DNA of 64,000 nucleotides from Hydractinia symbiolongicarpus (Eukaryota; Cnidaria; Hydrozoa; Anthoathecata; Hydractiniidae): the NCBI RefSeq assembly GCF_029227915.1, contig NC_079878.1:15808001-15872000 (forward strand). The letters run 5' to 3'. The position numbers and the translations under genes are program-made. Below, in pieces: positions 37,241 to 47,235 of this stretch. Below the pieces are notes generated by a model. The model was given only the letters and a program-made list of their open reading frames with translations. It had not been told where the DNA came from and did no database searches. How positions within the stretch are numbered: the stretch's first letter is position 1; each line of letters starts with the position of its first letter.

Positions 37241-37274
37241 CTAGCTATTTGTAAAGGAATTTACAAATAGCTAG
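37241..37274. repeat. Perfect 15-bp-arm hairpin
   Basis: CTAGCTATTTGTAAA, loop GGAA, TTTACAAATAGCTAG. Intronic. Confidence 0.6.
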
Positions 37275-37849
37275 AATACGTTTATACACCACTGAGTTAC
37301 TAGTATGCGTGAAAATACAGAAATTAATACGAATAAGGTAGGGTATGATAACTTGTTAGTTTTTGAGTGAGCATATATTACGAAAGCCACGTTGTGTTAT
37401 TTTCACCATCTATTGTCTTTGCGAAAATTAATTTCTACGAAATTTAGATTTTTTCTTTTAATAAACAATTTGGTCTAATTTTTTTCTTCTGATTAACTCA
37501 GAACCACATATATTATAAATGTGAATTTCAACTTTGACACTCTTCTTTTAACTCTCCTACATAAAAGACCTTGAATTACGGTATAAAATGTGATTAAAAT
37601 GTGATCAAATTCTTTTTTTCTCGAAATTTGCGAAATTTAATTCTCTTGAAATATTAGCAGGTGCTTACTTAGCGAAAAATAATTCCCTTAAGGTATCCTA
37701 ATCACTAGCTGTCATCAATATAACAGTCCTATTACTGAAATCAAAATGTTTCAATGTCATTAAGATTAAGGGAAACATTATGGTCAAAAATAAGAAGAAT
37801 GAGTTTAACTTCTCCTAGCGAAAAAATAGTGACTTTAGAGTAGGGCGGC

Positions 37850-38086
37850 GATTTGCACAAATGTTTCGCCGCAGCGCGCCTATACAAAGTGTTTCGCGAT
37901 TGTATATTTGACATTTCGTAGGTAATATATACCTCTGAAAATGGCCTTCGCAACTTCGGTGCAGCGGCGAAAGGTAATGCGCTTCGCAATGTTTCGCAGT
38001 TATAGTCCTTTGACATTTCGCACATAATATATACCTCTAAAAATGGCCTTCGCGACTTCGGCGCAGCGGCGAAAGGTAATGCGTTG
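37850..38086. repeat. GC-rich satellite-like repeat, ~102-bp period
   Basis: TTTGACATTTCG(T/C)A then ATAATATATACCTCTAAAAA and GGCCTTCGC...GCAGCGGCGAAAGGTAATGCG recurs with period 102 (37,907 and 38,009). The same family appears at 42,050-42,170, 51,655-51,900, 53,225-53,360 and 57,454-57,589. The LINE at 38.1-42.0 kb is inserted inside this tract. Confidence 0.65.
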
Positions 38087-38239
38087 CTGAATAATAATAA
38101 TAATACATTTCAGCTCCATAATTGTACAAAATGGCTCTTCTCCTGAAATAACATATGATATTCGTATGTGCATAAAGGTTAATATATAAATAAAAAACAA
38201 ACAAAAACAAAAAAAAATCGAAAGCCAGTTCATAAAATA

Positions 38240-38324
38240 GTATGTTTCACAAAAGTATTAGAAAGAGAATTATAGAAGAGATCAAGTAGTAGTAAGATGG
38301 ATAATTATGTGAAACATACTAGCT
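38240..38324. repeat. Inverted repeat AGTATGTTTCACA ... TGTGAAACATACT
   Basis: 13-bp arms about 59 bp apart, within the LINE 3' untranslated part. Confidence 0.5.
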
Positions 38325-38527
38325 ATATGTTCTATAACGAGTTGTTGAACATGCGAAACAAAAACAAAACTGGCGGATTAGGAATGATAAAATATAGAGA
38401 AAATAGTGACTTGGAAAAAAGAGAGATTCTGATAACGTAGGTAGTCGAAAATCTTATTGATTGTGCAGATCTTATAAAACATAGTCATTTAAATCACTAA
38501 CATATTTAAACTTAAATTCCTGTTTTT

Positions 38528-38608
38528 TACAGTTTGCATTAAAACCCGGTAAGTACTAAAACAGTTATAAACAGAGGCAAAGTTGGACTCGGTTTTAATG
38601 CATACTGT
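38528..38608. repeat. Inverted repeat in the LINE 3' UTR
   Basis: ACAGTTTGCATTAAAACCCG pairs with CGGTTTTAATGCATACTGT after about 42 bp. It could be an RNA stem used for recognition by the reverse transcriptase. Confidence 0.45.
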
Positions 38609-38881
38609 AGAGAGCCTGCCTATGGTGCTCAATGAAGAATAGTGGAAGCAGTAGCGAGGATAAAATAAAATTGATTGGCAAATAATAGGTAGAAGACAAA
38701 AAGGCTAAAACAAAAAATAAGGTACACAAACAAGAAGGCAATAAGGTACAAAGTATAATTAGGCTAGGCTCCGAGCTAATGATTTATCTAGCAGATAACT
38801 TTTAGTGTTTTTGCAAAAGTCCAAGTAAACTTTTGCATTTCTACAGTTGCCAGGCAGATTGTTAAATATTTTTGATGCTTC

Positions 38882-39472
38882 CTACTCAAAAGTATTGGCA
38901 ACGTTGACCATGCATGCAATCCTTATACCGTCGTTTTGTTGGCGACGTGATGGTCGCACTGGTTCTTTCATTTGTTGCACTGGTTCATTCATTCGTTGCA
39001 CTGGTTCTTTCATTTGTTGCATTGGCAGGAACTTCGGCCAATCGTCACTGTTAATAGATTTCCAAGCAAGTTTGGAAATGCTGAACTCGGCTCGTTCTTG
39101 CATTGGAAGCCACTTGAGTCCAACAACGTCATTGATCTTGGAATAACGTGAGCGTACAAAACTTGCAGCTGCATTTTGTACTCTCTGCAGCTGGTTCATC
39201 AAGTATGTTGGTGCTCCGTAATAGATTGCATTACCATAATCCAGTTTGCTTAACACCAGTGTTTCAGCGAGTTGCTTACGAAGTTTGAAGGATAAAAACC
39301 TTTTCATGTGAGCTAGTGTTTTTAGTGTGCCAAATGATGAAGATGTGGTTTTATTGCTATGGCTGTTCCATTTCAAGTCTTCTCTGAACGTTACACCAAG
39401 CAGCTTGAATTCGGAGGTCTGTTTGATCTTACTTCCGTCTGTTTCATATTTAAACTCGTGATGTTTCGCCAT
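38882..39472 (-). pseudogene. LINE C-terminal region after the RT
   Basis: SEFKLLGVTFREDLKW is the conserved thumb-side motif of non-LTR RTs. KLDYGNAIYYGAP, LQRVQNAAASFVRSR and LKWLPMQERAEF complete the usual C-terminal block of CR1/L2/Rex-type ORF2. The end carries an octapeptide repeated about three times (QQMKEPVQ, QRMNEPVQ, QQMKEPVR), encoded by a 24-bp direct repeat at about 38,950-39,025. The frame is broken from the RT piece upstream. Confidence 0.7.
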
Positions 39473-39519
39473 TTGCTTTGTGGAAAAAAGAATGGAATTA
39501 GTCTTTTTCGCATTGAAGA

Positions 39520-40086
39520 TTACTGAAGGCTACTGTTTTTCGACCATGACTGCACTTTTGATACATCTGCATTCATTTTCGTGATACCTTGATCAAACAT
39601 TTTTGGTTTGCAGGAACGGTATATGCTTGTGTCGTCAGCGTACTGGATAAACTCCGCATCTGTTTCCCTGCTCATATCTGATACGTAGATGTTGAAAAGT
39701 ATCGTACCCAACATGCTACCTTGAGGAACACCGTTCGTTACAGTAAGTTCTTGTGACACGTTATCATTGACTTGGGTGAATTGGCGTCGACTCGAAAGGT
39801 AGTTTGCTAAGAGGTACATGGATGCCTTTGAGAATTTTAGCTGATGGAGTTTAGTTATCAGCGATTCATAGACTACAGTATCGAATGCTTTAGAGAAATC
39901 TGCCATCACAGCTAAGGTTATTTCACCTCTGTGCATCGCTGTCACGATGTCATTTTTCAGCTTTGTGCATGAGGTTATTGTACAGTGTCCTTTACGAAAG
40001 CCAGACTGGTGAATGGAAAGGAGATTTTCTCTTTCGAGGTGCTCTGATACCTGCTTCATCATTAATTTTTCAAATACTTTGGACAA
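39520..40086 (-). pseudogene. LINE reverse transcriptase domain
   Basis: RT motifs are in order: SGFRKGHCT, then ADFSKAFDTV (catalytic Asp), GVPQGSMLGTILFNIYVSDM, and QYADDTSIY with the catalytic DD pair. All key residues are present. A short stretch upstream in another frame reads DYRPISIL, the usual start of the RT. Broken only by frameshifts at its two ends. Confidence 0.8.
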
Positions 40087-40175
40087 TGCAGCAAGGATAG
40101 AAATTGGACGGTAATCACTAGGTTCGTTGGGATAGTCTACCTTGATCTGGACCTGTTGAACAGTCGTTGCGCAAA

Positions 40176-40703
40176 TTAAGAATCATCTCCCTTGTTTCGC
40201 GTTACGCGTCGGAAGCAAAAGGCATCATCTGTGTCTGGAAGATTCTGAATTCTTTCTTTCAGCAGTTGTTCTGGTTTTGGAACTGAATTAAGGAGGCGTT
40301 CGGCAGTCTTGTTAAAGTGTGTATTTAATTTTCCTGGATCAGCATCAATACGTTTTGGATTTGGATTTAGAATACGGTGAATGGTGTTCCAAATCTCTTT
40401 GGAACGTTTTGACGATAACGCAGTACGGTAGAAGTTTTTCTTTGCAGTTTTCATCAGTATTTTTAGTTCATTTCTGATTTTTCTTAGCTGCGCAAGGTCG
40501 GAAGGATCTCTAGTGCGTTGTGCAATCTTACGAAGACGATCTTTTTCAGCTTTCTTTGCAGTAATTTCAGGGTCTTTCAACCATGGTGCTGGAGGACAAG
40601 TGATCTTTTGTCTGACCAGTGGAGCGTGTTCGTTTAGACAGGATAGAAACAGTTTGTTAAAAGTGTCGACTTGGTCTTCTGGATCATTGAAGGCGTATGC
40701 CAA
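40176..40703 (-). pseudogene. LINE linker between endonuclease and RT
   Basis: A basic helical segment, PPAPWLKDPEITAKKAEKDR and RLRKIAQRTRDPSDL, typical of the region between the endonuclease and RT of CR1/L2 LINEs, ending GTIHRILNP-like (NTIHRILNPNPKRI). Confidence 0.65.
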
Positions 40704-40900
40704 GTTGAACAGAAGATTAGAACATCCTCAACAAATTGGTTGATGTCTATGTTTTTTTTTCTGCACGCATGCACTTGTATCGTGGCTCAAATTTTGGTTT
40801 TGTGATGTTGCATATTATATAAGGAGCATCATGGTCACTAATCTCGTCACAGGGTAACACATCATGATGAGTGATCTTGTGTGAGTTCGTAATAATATGA

Positions 40901-41962
40901 TCAATGACTCATGAGATGTTGTTTAAAACCCAGGCTATTGAGGATTTGTTGGTCATTTACGTATGCTGATGTGTCTTTTTTGTTAAAGTCAATATTGAAA
41001 TCTCCGGTGATGATACTCGGACCAGTCCAGGTAATTGGTACGAACGATACAATAGAATCAAATTTCTGCAGCCAGTCGATCTTTTCGCCATTGATGGAAC
41101 TCGGCTGATAGAAAGCAGCTAGAAGGTAAGAAGCGTTTTTCCCTTTCACTTCAATCCAGAGATGTTCAATAGTTTCGTCTTTCTTCATGATGTCTTTACG
41201 TACCTTGTATTTGAACTGGTCACAGATGTATAAACCGACACCACCACCACGCTTAATTGCTCTGTTATTATATTCAAAGTTATACCCAGGTATGGTGACG
41301 TGTTTCAGCAAATGGGTGTTGTCTTTAAGCCAAGTCTCAGACATCGTTTTGATATCAAACTGATATGTATGAAGCATTGTCTCCGCGAAAGATGAGGTGA
41401 TTGATTGGGTGTTCAGGTGACAAATGGTAGTTCTGTGTCTGTTATTGTTCAACAAAGCTAAATGCTGATCGAACGGGGCTTCTTCAAGAATAACTGAATC
41501 AATGATATCGTTGTTTAATAGTCTGGTGTTATGGAAAGGTAACTGAGAACAGAGACAATGGCAGCATGACCAATCAAAAGTATCTTGCGCATTGAGGTGA
41601 TGATTGTTTTTCCGCAAGCAGGACTGATGGACTGAGTCTTTGCACACTTTGCAAGTAACACTGGGAGCGTTTTTACGAATGTTCTTGGTACATAAGTGAC
41701 AATTTTCCGGTCCTGGGTTGGTTTCAATATCTCCCGAAAGTGTAACAGTGAAGGTTGCTACGTGGTTTTTGTAAAGAAGAACCGGTGATGATCTACGAAG
41801 CTTGTCGGAGCGTTGATGATTGTTAGGTTTCACACAATTCTCAGCATTTTGAGTTGATAACCCACCAATCTCTGTGAGAAAAAGTACCACCATAATCACT
41901 GCAAGTTTCTTCATCTTGTAGTTATAAACTATTCTGCTCTTTTCTCGAACACAGCAATACAC
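40901..41962 (-). pseudogene. LINE N-terminal part: hydrophobic leader, 2A-like motif, PHD finger, endonuclease
   Basis: A hydrophobic stretch (KLAVIMVVLFLTEIGGL) is followed by SGDIETNPGP, a perfect D-x-E-x-N-P-G-P 2A-like ribosome-skipping motif. A PHD-type zinc finger follows: C-x2-C, C-x2-C, H-x2-C and W-x-C-x2-C (residues about 85-140). The apurinic-type endonuclease starts at ICHLNTQS and shows SETWL, RGGGVGLYI and IITGDFNID with the catalytic Asp. The frame stops at HLMSH before the endonuclease end. 2A motifs in LINE ORFs are known from sea urchin and other invertebrate elements. Skipping would release the leader from the enzyme. Confidence 0.75.
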
Positions 41963-42049
41963 AGCAATATAATCACAAAAAAGACTTCAAAAATACGAGA
42001 AAACGGCGTCAGTTAAGAGTAAACGACCGTTCGCGGTAAAGCCATGCAG

Positions 42050-42170
42050 TGACATTTTGTAGATAATATATACCTCTGAAAATGGCCTTCGCGACTTCGG
42101 CGCAGTGGCGAAAAGTATTGCGCTGCGCAATGTTTCGAAGTCACAGTCCTTTGACATTTCAAACTGACAA
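42050..42170. repeat. Satellite-like repeat, unit beyond the LINE
   Basis: TGACATTTTGTAGATAATAT then ATACCTCTGAAAATGGCCTTCGCGACTTCGG continues the 37.9-38.1 kb repeat family after the LINE insertion. Confidence 0.6.
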
Positions 42171-42555
42171 AAGGGAACGGAAAATTTATTATACGTCTTT
42201 TAATTAATAAAGAACAAAAAATGAAATAATTTATATTATATTAAAGAACGAAAAATATTACAGAACAAAAAAATAAATTAAATAAATTTCAAGCATGTAA
42301 ATGTCTACATTATAATTTTATTCCAGAATAAATTATTAAAGAACAAAAAAGTTACATTTTATGCTGCATTAAAGAACGAAAAATAGACTTAATGAATTTG
42401 ATATAAATATAGATTTTTATCACGGCAGCGGTCTTAATTTACTTTGTATGTGCAAACGTAATTAGAAGCCCCTTAAAATATTCAAATTATATAATTAACA
42501 AACATAAATATCGCAGCAAATAAATTATGAAAAAAGGGAAAATATATTATACGTC
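42170..42555. other. No gene seen
   Basis: Very AT-rich DNA with the words AAAGAACAAAAAA and AAAGAACGAAAAA recurring about six times, a degenerate simple repeat. Confidence 0.4.
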
Positions 42556-42556
42556 T

Positions 42557-43861
42557 TTTACAAATCAAGCTGTTTAATTAATTTAACAAACTTTGGGACA
42601 TTTACATTTTCTTTATCTGTCAGCTTAAATACTTGTTTATTATCCTTATCACATTTCAACTCTCTAGTCCATGAAGTTCAAGTCCTTTTAGAAACTTCCT
42701 TACATCGTCAGCATTGGTTTTTGCACTGATTCGTGGACACATGTGGTTCCTTGTTATTTTAGATAACGGGATTTCATCAGTTCCCTGCTTGAAAATCTTT
42801 TGAATCTTTCATTTATGTAGAATTAAAAACTCCTCATCTATTGTTGATGGGTTTGGCATTTCTAGGTATCTTTTTCTACCTGAGGATGAATTTTGTTTGG
42901 TTGCGTCGATTAATGAAAATAAACATTCCAGTGAATAGTTAGCCAGCACAAGAGCTCTCTCTATATCCTTTTTATTGATCACCAAATCAACTTTATCAAT
43001 CTCAGCATGTTTAGATTCTATTGTTACTCTCAATGCACATTGAATACCAGCAACGACATTACCAACACTTTTCGACTTTATCATAGCCATTGACATAAAA
43101 AGTGGAGAATATTTTGCCAAATACTGATTGAATATTGATTATTTCATTTCAGTTTTGGCAGCGTCGACTTTTTCTTTTAGCGTAATGTATTCCTCCTGAG
43201 GTGTGGCTACTAAAAACCTTAGCAAAAAACCATCAAAATGGTTGCTATTAATAATCATATGCAATAGATAATAATTCTGATTAAAACCGAAAAACTGAAA
43301 ACGTGGATCGGTTAACTCGGTTAACTTTTTGACCATGATGAATCTGACCAAAAATATAGATATCTTGAGCGTTCAACGTTTCCATTTGAATTTTTGTCAA
43401 TAGCATCTAGAAATGAACTGAACTCGTCAACAGCACATAATACTGCTCCGTTATTTTCTTGCAGTGTGGTCATTAGTCCTTCAATAGTTCCGCTATTGAA
43501 GATGTGCTGCTGATTTTCTTGGACATTTGTAAAGGTTGGCAAGTATAATATTTCTCAGGAGTGACACGCAACTCGATTTATTGGTACCACTTCTACCAGA
43601 GATTAATGAATAAAGAATGATAGGTTCCTTATACGTATCGGTAACTTGAACTTTACTTACGCCAAGGCAATATGCACTACTTGTCAGAATCGGGTAGGCC
43701 AAATAAGAAAACGAAACACCTAACTTGGTCTGTTCTTTAATTATCCAAGATGTTATCTCCATCGGAAAAGCAGTCTTTGGATCTAATTTAACATTCCAGC
43801 ACTTTGTAAGAACTCTGTTGCACATCTCTTGTGAAATTTCTTTTATAACTGTCTTTGACAT
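42557..43861 (-). pseudogene. Decayed DUF3987-like P-loop ATPase gene
   Basis: Reads from ATG at 43,861. ISGRSGTNKSS gives a Walker A-like G-x4-G-x-K-S pattern (about residue 90). After a frameshift near 43,545, VQENQQHIFNSGTIEGLM and LCAVDEFSSFLDAID (Walker B-like) follow. After a second shift near 43,340: DPRFQFFGFNQNYYLLHMI and DGFLLRFLVATPQEEY. An in-frame TAA at 43,139 precedes AKYSPLFM. A TGA at 42,809 is followed by a winged-helix-like tail ending near 42,557 after another shift. The order P-loop, DE-F, dG...RFL resembles DUF3987 proteins. At least three shifts and two stops make it a pseudogene. Its role is unknown. Confidence 0.55.
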
Positions 43862-44015
43862 AATGACTAACGAATTATAAAAATGGACAGCGACTGAATA
43901 CGTAAGTTGTTTACTTCAGAATGTCGTTAGGATTTCAACACGCAAGTTAGGGACTTCCATAATGCAATGACTTTATTGACGTCAAAAAGAATTTTAAGTT
44001 ATACTAGCTGAATAC

Positions 44016-44220
44016 CCATGGGAGAATCCATTGAATCTCTCATTAAACCGATGTAAGAGATACCAAACAAAAACATACAGCATATGGTTATTTGAATTTT
44101 TAAAACTTACAACCCAACCTCGGCTCTTTGTCTCTTTTTATAACGGGACTGAAGAGAGAGAAAAAGCCCTGGGATCGAGGTTGCTCACAGTCTGCTTACT
44201 TTATATTTATACCCGTTGAA
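44016..44220. repeat. Direct repeat, copy 1 (AGAATCCATTGAATCTCTCATTAA family)
   Basis: A block starting GAATCCATTGAATCTCTCAT and ending with GCCCTGGGATCGAGGTTGCT recurs at 44,563-44,750 with about 80% identity. GAAGTACACCAGGGAAAAAA follows both copies (44,357 and 44,789). It may be two copies of a short dispersed element. The 62- and 67-codon frames over it are artefacts. Confidence 0.55.
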
Positions 44221-44562
44221 ACGAAAACGTTGAAAATATAAGCACGTACAACAACAACAAAAAAAATGCAAAATGTCCAACAAAATCAAAGGCGTCTAAC
44301 AACCGTTACCTAAAAAGCGAAATCTGCTAAAATTTATATTTGCTTTGCCATGCCGGAAGTACACCAGGGAAAAAAGTATATCAGACATTTAAAAAATCCA
44401 TCATATTTTGCCAAGTTATACAAAAAAGTTATTACACAATTTCCACACTGTACAGTTTGTAATACGTCATACCAAAATCAGATATTCAGTCTATTGCATA
44501 CAGCAACCCTTTCAAAGTTTTACACAAAATATAAGAAATTAACAGTTATCTGAATTCCCGTG

Positions 44563-44830
44563 AAAGAATCCATTGAATCTCTCATTAAGCCGATAAGGGA
44601 TACCAAACAAAAACATACAACACAGTAATTTGAATTTTTAAACCGCACATTTCATCCTCGGCCCCGGGCTCTCTCTCTCTTTATAACGGGTTGGCAAAAA
44701 GAGAAAAAGCCCTGGGATCGAGGTTGCTCACAATCTGCATTATTCTATGTTTAGAACCGCTGAAACAAAACGTCTAAAAATATAGAAGTACACCAGGGAA
44801 AAAAGGGATACCAAACATTAAAAAAAAATC
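44563..44830. repeat. Direct repeat, copy 2
   Basis: Second copy of the block at 44,016, offset 547 bp at the start and 432 bp at the AAGTACACCAGGG marker, so the copies differ by an internal indel of about 115 bp. Confidence 0.55.
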
Positions 44831-45370
44831 CAACATTTATCGTTAAGTCATACAATATCACCTATTCAGTCCAAAGTTATACTCAAAAAATAAGAAATTA
44901 ATAGTTAAAAACACATAAAAGAGAAATATAAAAACTTGAATCATTTGGTATATTGTATATCTACCGAAATATTTCAATCCAAAATATTAAAAGAACAGAC
45001 CCAAACTTATAATCAAGAAAATCACGCATAAAATCAAAGAAGATAACAATGCAGTGTTTTCGAATTTAAGAATCGAATATATTTCAAACGGTCGTAAAGT
45101 AACAGATGTAAACATTGATTTAAGTTTAGGTTTTAGGTTTAGGTTTTTTATAACGACAACAACCCTGAATTACACAGTTTGTAGTGTTAAAAACAGTAAC
45201 AACGGAAAAATCACTTTTTACAGTTTATGTAAATTCTTCTCTAGGATATACACGCCGTTTTTATAAGAACAGTGTGTTTTAGTTTCGGCCTATGTTCTTA
45301 ACTTTTTTGACAAATGCTATCCTCATTATTCTCAATATGTTCTTAGCATGACTATGGCCTGAAAATATAT
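44830..45370. other. No gene seen
   Basis: AT-rich DNA. A short run of (TTTAGG)-like words (TTTAGGTTTTAGGTTTAGG) at 45,124-45,147 is only a brief simple repeat. Confidence 0.35.
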
Positions 45371-45374
45371 AATC

Positions 45375-45715
45375 TCTATAATAATACGGAGAGTGTGTCT
45401 GTGTGTTTGTGTCTGTAACAGGCAAAGTGGATTTCTTCATTTTGCTTTGATGTTGCCGAAAAAAGTATGTCTCAATTGTTATTTAACATCATTTATCTGA
45501 CGTTACGGCGCGACGTCAATACTACTATTTTAACGTCAATCTCTTATAATAATACAGAGACTGTGTCTGTCTGTTTGTAACAGGCAAATTGGATATCGTC
45601 ATTTTCCTTTGATGTAGCCGAAAAGTTATGTCTCAAATGTTAAAATTTCTGACGTTACGGCGCGACGTCAATAACACTACTTTAACGTCAATATCTTATA
45701 TCAAATTAATGAAGC
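45375..45715 (+). repeat. Two tandem Helitron 5'-type blocks
   Basis: TCTCTATAATAATACGGAGA...GTGTCTGT, then AACAGGCAAA and GACGTTACGGCGCGACGTCA, is repeated after about 170 bp. The reverse complement matches the right end of the 13.5-31.6 kb array (31,480-31,637). No terminal hairpin follows, so these are 5'-terminal relics of the same element family. Confidence 0.55.
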
Positions 45716-46075
45716 CATTAGAGATAGGGAAATGTATGTTCTAGCGCAGTCGCGTGCGCGTACAGCAGTGACGTCACGGCAACCCACAGGAACCCCCAGC
45801 AAGTCACAACAATCCCCTATAAAAGTCATCGCACCATCCCATCCCATAGTGATCCACATCATTCAAGGACCTATTATTCAATGTCGTGACGTCATCAAGA
45901 TTCTAGCGCAATTCCCTAAAAATCAACGCACATCAAAGTATACGGCAAATGAGTAAAAAGGGTTATTCCCTAATGATACTAATATTCATCAAAAAATCAA
46001 CGCATGCGCAGTAAAGACACGCTAGGTCGAGCAGAATGAAATCTTCTGACAAAACAAAACGAACACAATCCCATT

Positions 46076-46530
46076 ATGTTCGAGTATATATACGACCATT
46101 TCAAGACGCAAGACATGTGCAACGAAGCCATTGAGGAGGAGCCACTTTTTCTCCCCTATATCCCGACCGGTTCAAAATACGGGAGATGTGTAATAAGGTT
46201 GTTGCAAAGGAGCCCTGTATGCTCAAATATGTGCCGGATCGGCTCAAGACACAATACATGTGCAAATGGGCTGTTATGACAAATACCCACCTGTTGAGTA
46301 TACGCCGGACTCGTTTGTGACCCGGGACATAATTAATAACATGATCATAAATATTAGGCCCAAACTACTTTCCGCATACCTCTAGAGGAAAGCCGAAAAG
46401 GCTAGGATTAAAGAGGAGCTAGCTCTGGTAGCCTGGATAGGGTAATCCAGATAGGGTAATCCAGATAGGGTAATCGATTGGTGCTTTTCGGAGGATGAAA
46501 GGCAGATCTTGAAAAGTTGTGGGGTTGGCC
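46076..46530 (+). pseudogene. Short-repeat protein (MCNK...VPDR type, DUF4116-like), broken copy 1
   Basis: About 22-residue repeats of the form F-K-x-x-x-M-C-N-K-x-V/A-x-x-x-P-x-x-L-x-x-V-P-D-R can be read in changing frames (for example FKIREMCNKVVAKEP). The end gives IKEELALVAW and VIDWCFSEDE, the C-terminal block of this repeat-protein type. A 14-bp unit (ATAGGGTAATCCAG) is present almost three times within that block and breaks the frame. The repeats resemble DUF4116-type repeats, which I associate with large DNA viruses and some cnidarian mobile elements. Confidence 0.45.
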
Positions 46531-46580
46531 TGAAACGTTATCTTACAGCAAATGTTACAAGATAAATACTACTAATAAAG

Positions 46581-46861
46581 ATGAGTTTCAAGACACAAGA
46601 CATGTGTAATAAGGTTGTTGAAAAGGAGCCATTGCTGATAAGGCATGTCCCCGACCGACTCAAGACACGAGACATGTGTAGCAAAGTTGTTGAAAAGAAT
46701 ATATGGCTGCTCATGCATGTCCCCGATCGGTTCAAAATATGTGGGACAAGGCTGTTGAAAAGAATCCACGCATGCTCAGATATATATCGGATAGGTTCAA
46801 GACCCAGGACATGTGCAACAAAACTGTTGAAAAGGATCTAGAGGTACTCGAATGTGTGTAA
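46581..46861 (+). pseudogene. Short-repeat protein (MCNK...VPDR type), broken copy 2
   Basis: ATG at 46,581, then two clean repeats (FKTQDMCNKVVEKEPLL, LKTRDMCSKVVEKN). A frame break near 46,735 is followed by a fourth repeat in another frame near 46,797. The unit is 66-69 bp. Likely a duplicate of the neighbouring gene. Confidence 0.45.
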
Positions 46862-46903
46862 CATACTAAAATGTGTATCAACTGTCAATATAGTTTAAAA
46901 AGT

Positions 46904-47047
46904 ATGATTTTCATGACCTTCCTTACCGCCATCGGTCTATCCCTACCACTTGTAACCCTGGAACGTGTACAAGAGGAGAAGAAGGGGTCTAATGAACGGA
47001 GGATTAAGGATTTCAAGGCCCGCATTGACATCCTAATAAATGAATGA
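46904..47047 (+). CDS. 47-residue membrane-anchored small protein
   Basis: ATG at 46,904: a hydrophobic N terminus (MIFMTFLTAIGLSLPLVTL) followed by a charged helix (ERVQEEKKGSNERRIKDF) and a TGA at 47,045-47,047. Intact. Its stop overlaps the start of the next ORF by 8 bases. Function unknown. Confidence 0.4.
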   Translation: MIFMTFLTAIGLSLPLVTLERVQEEKKGSNERRIKDFKARIDILINE

Positions 47048-47183
47048 GTATTGTGACGAATGTAAAAGGGTACTCGATGCATATGACAAATGCACCTGTG
47101 GTCGGAGGTCCGTGGTACGCGGTAAAATGTTATGCTGGTACTGCTATCACGAATATATCACATATAATGGGGGTGTTTGCTAA
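47040..47183 (+). CDS. 47-residue cysteine-rich (zinc-ribbon-like) small protein
   Basis: It begins ATGAATGA, overlapping the upstream stop. Visible cysteine pattern: YCDECKRV, KCTCGRR, LCWYCYHEY, i.e. three Cys-x(1-2)-Cys knuckles in 47 residues. Intact to TAA. Likely binds zinc. Compact overlap with its neighbour is virus-like. Confidence 0.4.
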   Translation: MNEYCDECKRVLDAYDKCTCGRRSVVRGKMLCWYCYHEYITYNGGVC

Positions 47184-47235
47184 TGTACGATGGCATGTAA
47201 TTCTCTGCAGTCATTCGAAATATACAATAAACAAG

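Larger units (their letters stand above)
38087..42045 (-). mobile_element. Near full-length CR1/L2-type LINE with PHD finger and 2A-like peptide
   Basis: In order on the minus strand: leader and 2A-like motif, PHD finger, apurinic endonuclease, reverse transcriptase and C-terminal region, then a 3' end in (ATT)n at about 38,087-38,105. The same 102-bp-period repeat family lies on both sides, so the element landed inside that tandem repeat. The ORF falls into four pieces in different frames (41962-40901, 40703-40176, 40086-39520, 39472-38882), so this copy is inactive unless some breaks are sequencing errors (one lies near a T9 run at 40,752-40,760). About 3.96 kb. Confidence 0.75.

Noticed and set aside
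45124-45147. Telomere-like (TTTAGG)n
   Set aside because: Only about three imperfect units, far too short for a telomere or a clear interstitial telomeric site.
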